From contig CAVPCU010000001.1 in assembly GCA_963702575.1 (NCBI GenBank), forward strand, positions 1 to 64,000: a stretch of DNA of 64,000 bases, in the 5' to 3' direction. The stretch is from VRUE01 sp963702575 (GTDB lineage: Bacteria; Actinomycetota; Thermoleophilia; Solirubrobacterales; 70-9). A program made the position numbers and the translations under genes. Below the pieces are notes generated by a model. The model was not told the DNA's origin. It did no database searches and saw only the letters and a list, made by a program, of their open reading frames with translations. This document shows positions 60,724 to 64,000 of the stretch, piece by piece (within the stretch, counting starts at the first letter, position 1; each line of letters begins with the position of its first letter).

Positions 60724-61564
60724 CCCCTTCGACGCCGAGCATGCCCGAGTCGATCCCGCACTCGCCGAAGGCGATGTGGAAGAAGCCGCCTTCGCCCCAG
60801 CCGGTGCCCCAGCTGTTCTTCGCTATCCAGCGCGAGCGCCGCTCTTCGTAGCCGACTATGCAGATGCAGTGGCCGCCTTTTTCCTGGCCGCTGACGTGCC
60901 TGTAGGTGCCGCCGGCGTAGTGCATGAAGTCCTCGTAGACGACCATCGAGGCTACGGTGGGCCCGTGGTTGGCGAGCCATTCCTTCATCTCAGCGGGGGT
61001 GTCGAGCGGCTGCCAGGCGGCGATCGTCGTCGCCTGTCCCTCCCAATCGGCGCATACGGCGCATTCCTGATCGCCGGCCGTGTACGGGAAGCAGGCCTCT
61101 TCCGGCACGCCGCCGCCCTGGCTGAACACGTCGAGCGCCGCCTTCGGGTACCAGCCGCCGGTCGGGCCGTCGCAGGTGCGGCCTTCTGCGGCCGCCTTGC
61201 AGTAGAAGAGATACGCCTCGGAGAGGTCGAGGTCGATGCTGGGGTCGCGGTGCTCCGCGCGCAGCGTCCCCTCCACGGCGGCGCAACTGCCGAAGGCCAC
61301 GCAGGAGCCGCAGGCGGCCTGGTTGCGAATCGGCGTGATCATGTTGCCCGCATCGGTGGCGCGCCAGTCGACCAGCGACGGGTAGACCGGCGTTTCCGGC
61401 GGCGGTTCGGCGGCGGCGCGAGCGGCGATCGCCAGCTGCTCCCCGAGCGGCGGCACGCCGCGGCTGGGCAGATACCCGAGACCCGCCTCGACCGGCTCGT
61501 CAGCGACCTCCCATTCGACGTTCTCGGCCCTTTCGACCGCTTCCCTCAGCTCTCTGGCATCCAT
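60710..61564 (-). CDS. Papain-family (C1) cysteine peptidase, apparently cytoplasmic
   Basis: 284 residues from ATG 61564 with GGAGAGG upstream. A propeptide-like N-terminal stretch of about 65 residues (LREAVERAENVEWEVADEPV) precedes PSLVDWRATDAGNMITPIRN. Catalytic machinery is complete: oxyanion Gln and Cys in QAACGSCVAF (Cys at about residue 88), His in KGGHCICIVGY, Asn in IAKNSWGTGWGEGGFF. No signal peptide, unlike most secreted C1 enzymes. Divergent, 35 bp away, is a gene for a chagasin-type inhibitor, the known inhibitor class for this peptidase family. Confidence 0.92.
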
Positions 61565-61599
61565 CCGGACCTCTCCTTTCCTAGTGCCACAATGGGCAC

Positions 61600-61914
61600 A
61601 TGAGTTCTGAAGCCGACGACGCCATCCAGCTGGCCGTCGGCGATGAGCACCTGGTGACGCTTGCCGGCCTCGGCACCGCCGGCTACAAGTGGACCGCGGA
61701 GATCGACGGCGACGCCGAGGTCGCCGAGGTCGCCGAGGCGGCAGCACCGCCGCTCGACCCGGAGGTCGCCGTGGGAGCGAGCGCAAGCGAGGCCTTCGCG
61801 CTGCGGGCCAGGCAGTCGGGCTCGGTGCGAATACGATTCGCCCTGCGACGGCCCTGGGAGCCGGGGGACGTGCCGCCGGCTCGAGAACGCACGATCGAGC
61901 TTCGAGTTAGCTGA
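61600..61914 (+). CDS. Chagasin-family (I42) cysteine-protease inhibitor
   Basis: 104 residues. The three inhibitor loops are recognisable: LAGLGTAGYKW (NPTTGY-like loop), a central GASASEAF region, and ALRRPWEPG (the RPW loop), within an Ig-like beta fold (GSVRIRFALRRPW ... RTIELRVS). No signal peptide, matching the cytoplasmic location of the divergent papain-like enzyme. It probably protects the cell from, or regulates, that enzyme. Start ATG 61600; promoter space is only 35 bp shared with the peptidase. Confidence 0.85.
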   Translation: MSSEADDAIQLAVGDEHLVTLAGLGTAGYKWTAEIDGDAEVAEVAEAAAPPLDPEVAVGASASEAFALRARQSGSVRIRFALRRPWEPGDVPPARERTIELRVS

Positions 61915-62032
61915 CCGCGCCCTGCGAGAAACTGCCTCGACCGCTTTTTCGGACGCGCCCCGCACGGTGCCGAACCTAAATGCTCATGGTTAATTGTGCA
62001 ACTGAAGACAACTTTTTCTTAACAAAGACCCC

Positions 62033-63547
62033 GTGAACGCGCGCCCCTCCAGCTCGATGATCGGCACCGTTCTCTCGGGCCGCTACCGGTTGGAGGCGAA
62101 GCTGGGGAGCGGCGGCATGTCGACCGTCTACCTGGCGAGCGACGAGACGCTCGACCGGCCGGTGGCGGTCAAGGTGATGCACCGCGAGATGTCCGAGCAG
62201 GAGGACCAGCTGCAGCGCTTCCGCCAGGAGGCGCGGGCGGTCGCCAAGCTCTCCCACCCCAACGTCGTCTCGGTGATCGACGCCGGCGAGGACGGCGGCT
62301 ACCCCTACATCGTCTTCGAGTACGTCAAGGGGGAGACGCTGAAGCAGCGGATCGCGCGGGTCGGGGCGCTCGACGTGCAGGACGCGATCGCCTACGCGAT
62401 CGAGGTCGCGCGCGGGCTCAGCGTCGCCCACGCGCGCAACATGGTCCACCGCGACATCAAGCCGCAGAACGTCCTGATCGACGAGGAGGGACGGGCGAAG
62501 CTGACCGACTTCGGTATCTCGCGCCAACTCGAACAGGACGGCGTCACCGCCACCGGCCGCGTCCTCGGCACGACCGACTACGTCGCCCCCGAGCAGGCGA
62601 TGGGCCACGGCGTCGATCCCCGCTCCGACGTCTACTCGCTCGGCGTCGTCCTCTACGAGATGCTCGTCGGCCAGGTCCCCTTCCATGCTGACAGCCAGGT
62701 CGGGGTGGCGATGAAACACGTCAACGAGGAGCTGCCCGACGTGCAGCGCCGGCGGCCCGAGGTCTCCGCCGCGGTTGCCCTCGTGGTCGAGCGGGCGACG
62801 GCGAAGAATCCGGATGAGCGCTACCAATCGATCGCCGAGATGATCGACGACCTGGAGACGGCGCTGGAGGTAGAGGCGGCGCGGGCGGGCTCGACGACGG
62901 GCGAGGCGACCAGCGTGCTGGAGGCGGTGCCGCCGCCGAAGCGAAAGCTCTCTGGGCGGGCGCGCTGGTCGTGGGCGGCGATCGTCGCCCTGCTGCTGCT
63001 CGGCGGCGGCGCGCTGATCGCCGTGCAGCTGATCTCCAGCGGCCAGCTCGGCGGGGGAGGCGCCGAGAAGGGCAACGGCAAGCCGATCCACATCGTCTCC
63101 GCCACCGACTACGACCCCCAGGGCGATGGCGAAGAGGTCGGCAGCAAGGTCGGGCTCGCGGTCGACGGGGATCCGACCGGAACGGCCTGGGAAACCGAGC
63201 ACTACGACTCCGAAACCTTCGCCGGGACGAAGACGGGGCCCGACCCCGGCGTCGGCATCTACGTCACGACGGGCTCGCCGGCAACCCCGGCGAAGATGAT
63301 CGTCCGCAGCCCCACCGCCGGCTGGGACGCCCAGGTCTTCGCCGCCCCCGCCGGCCCGCCCTCCGACCTCTCCGGCTGGGACGAACCGGTGGGCGAAGTC
63401 AGCGACGCCTCGTCCGACCAGGAGATCGACCTCACGGTGCGCCAGCCCTCGACCTACTTCCTCCTCTGGTTCACCAAGGCCTCCGAAGCCCGCGACCAGG
63501 AAGGCCGCTACCAGGTCGAGATCAGCAACATCGAACTCCTCGGCTGA
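62033..63547 (+). CDS. PknB-like Ser/Thr protein kinase with extracellular sensor domain
   Basis: 504 residues from GTG 62033 (ATG 62057 is also possible). Kinase domain about 12-270: LGSGGMSTVYLA (P-loop), VAVKVM (Lys), MVHRDIKPQNVLI, LTDFGISR, GTTDYVAPEQAMG. One membrane helix at about 312-334 (WAAIVALLLLGGGALIAVQL). The extracellular part (AVDGDPTGTAWETEHYDSET, GVGIYVTTGSPATPAKMIVR, STYFLLWFTKAS) resembles a discoidin/F5-8C-like carbohydrate-binding fold, not PASTA. Likely senses a wall or exopolysaccharide glycan. An AT-rich stretch (61980-62025) upstream holds its promoter. Confidence 0.92.
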   Translation: MNARPSSSMIGTVLSGRYRLEAKLGSGGMSTVYLASDETLDRPVAVKVMHREMSEQEDQLQRFRQEARAVAKLSHPNVVSVIDAGEDGGYPYIVFEYVKGETLKQRIARVGALDVQDAIAYAIEVARGLSVAHARNMVHRDIKPQNVLIDEEGRAKLTDFGISRQLEQDGVTATGRVLGTTDYVAPEQAMGHGVDPRSDVYSLGVVLYEMLVGQVPFHADSQVGVAMKHVNEELPDVQRRRPEVSAAVALVVERATAKNPDERYQSIAEMIDDLETALEVEAARAGSTTGEATSVLEAVPPPKRKLSGRARWSWAAIVALLLLGGGALIAVQLISSGQLGGGGAEKGNGKPIHIVSATDYDPQGDGEEVGSKVGLAVDGDPTGTAWETEHYDSETFAGTKTGPDPGVGIYVTTGSPATPAKMIVRSPTAGWDAQVFAAPAGPPSDLSGWDEPVGEVSDASSDQEIDLTVRQPSTYFLLWFTKASEARDQEGRYQVEISNIELLG

Positions 63548-63551
63548 GCAG

Positions 63552-64000
63552 TCAGAGTCGTCGCCAGCGCGCTCCCCGGCCGGAGCCCTCGGCGACGATC
63601 GCGCGCTCGGCCCGAAGCTCGGCGAGGACGAGCCTGATCGTCGCCGGGCTGATCCCCGGAAGGGCGCGCTCGACGTCGCGACGGCGGAACACGGGGGGGG
63701 CGTGACGCAGGACGTATTCGCGGACCCTCTGTTGCTTGCTCCCGGTCTGCTCGTCGGCGGCGGCAACGCGGCGCTCGAAATCGTCGTAGGCGGCGGCGAT
63801 GATCCGGCAGAGGTAGACGATCCAGGGCCAGACGTCGTGCTCTCCCTCGTGCCAGTTGCGCTGCGACTCGTAAAGGCTCGCGTAATAGCCGTTCTTCGTC
63901 TCGTAGATCCGCTGCTCGATGCTGACGTAGCGCGCGACGCCGTACCCCTGGCTCAGCAGCTCGTGCAGCGTGAGCAGGCGGGCGAGGCGCCCGTTGCCGT
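63552..64000 (-). CDS. Fic-domain protein, C-terminal part only (runs off the right edge)
   Basis: The minus strand is open from the window edge to TGA 63554-63552 (about 148 codons). The first visible residues, GNGRLARLLTLHELLSQGYG, are the end of the Fic motif (HxFxDGNGR). Then ISIEQ-type helix YVSIEQRIYETKNGYYASLY, HDVWPWIVYLCRIIAAAYDD and a winged helix (VREYVLRHAPPVFRRRDVER, ISPATIRLVLAELRAERAIV). The catalytic His and any inhibitory helix lie beyond the edge. It is a different subfamily from the Fic protein at 58394 ('SKQQRVREYVL...F-R-R-D' type). Convergent with the kinase gene, 4 bp away. Confidence 0.85.
   Translation of the reverse strand, partial: GNGRLARLLTLHELLSQGYGVARYVSIEQRIYETKNGYYASLYESQRNWHEGEHDVWPWIVYLCRIIAAAYDDFERRVAAADEQTGSKQQRVREYVLRHAPPVFRRRDVERALPGISPATIRLVLAELRAERAIVAEGSGRGARWRRL

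Noticed and set aside
61565..61786. Longer start for the papain-like peptidase, which would cover the chagasin gene
   Set aside because: The added residues are Arg/Pro-rich antisense to the inhibitor gene. ATG 61564 has a good GGAGAGG site.

Overview
The window is about 64 kb of very GC-rich bacterial DNA. TTG and GTG starts are frequent and neighbouring genes often overlap by four bases (ATGA/GTGA). The gene set points to an actinobacterium of the class Thermoleophilia, probably Solirubrobacterales: many TetR regulators sharing a 'GRHGLPREF...NQRER' leader and an 'LLPDLVEFTLTPYLGPEEA'-type tail, giant secreted beta-propeller/InlB-repeat proteins, and large exopolysaccharide and UppP/PurM neighbourhoods. 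This placement is inference from protein style, not from a marker gene.

Layout. 0-1.3 kb: end of an apparent integrated element (hypothetical Cys/LPEP-repeat protein, IS481 relic, VapBC pair), closed by the 3' half of a tRNA-Arg(UCU), which looks like a displaced attachment site. 1.35-4.1 kb: four TetR-type genes, one lacking its DNA-binding domain. 4.1-7.1 kb: a DUF234-type ATPase/nuclease and a VapBC pair bracketed by a 64-bp direct repeat. 7.1-24.0 kb: a minus-strand operon for four secreted proteins. Three are joined by ATGA overlaps. Two are paralogues sharing a nearly identical 1.8-kb segment, one of them frameshifted, the other ending in five 513-bp tandem repeats. 24.2-28.95 kb: an island of three orphan AAA ATPases, one VapBC pair and a PIN-toxin relic. 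28.97-37.9 kb: a second TetR cluster, a VapBC pair and a DUF4143 ATPase. 37.2-43.5 kb: enoyl-CoA hydratase, patatin-Vps62 fusion, MetF, alpha/beta hydrolase, DUF3105 and BioF2-like acyltransferase, most of them frameshifted as written. 43.3-58.3 kb: intact cell-surface locus (GNAT, sugar transferase, three glycosyltransferases, a TasA/SipW-like module, Wzx, Wzy, a FlgD-like protein, a LytR_C protein, a UDP-sugar 4,6-dehydratase, DedA, UppP). 58.3-64 kb: a Fic protein with a duplicated operator, PurM, a divergent papain/chagasin pair, a PknB-like kinase and part of a second Fic protein.

The most interesting pattern is shared by six unlinked genes (five AAA ATPases and one Fic protein). Each encodes an enzyme domain plus a winged-helix-like segment, and each has its own palindromic or tandem-repeat operator directly against its start codon. 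Operator sequences differ from gene to gene, yet two have the same 23-bp period and 11/12-bp half-site spacing. This looks like a set of self-regulating, self-specific modules, possibly defence or toxin-like, and I know of no description of them as a group.

Caution: between about 28.97 and 43.5 kb at least ten genes carry one or more 1-2 base indels that leave both halves recognisable. This density suggests consensus errors more than true gene decay. Such genes are entered as 'pseudogene' with that reservation.
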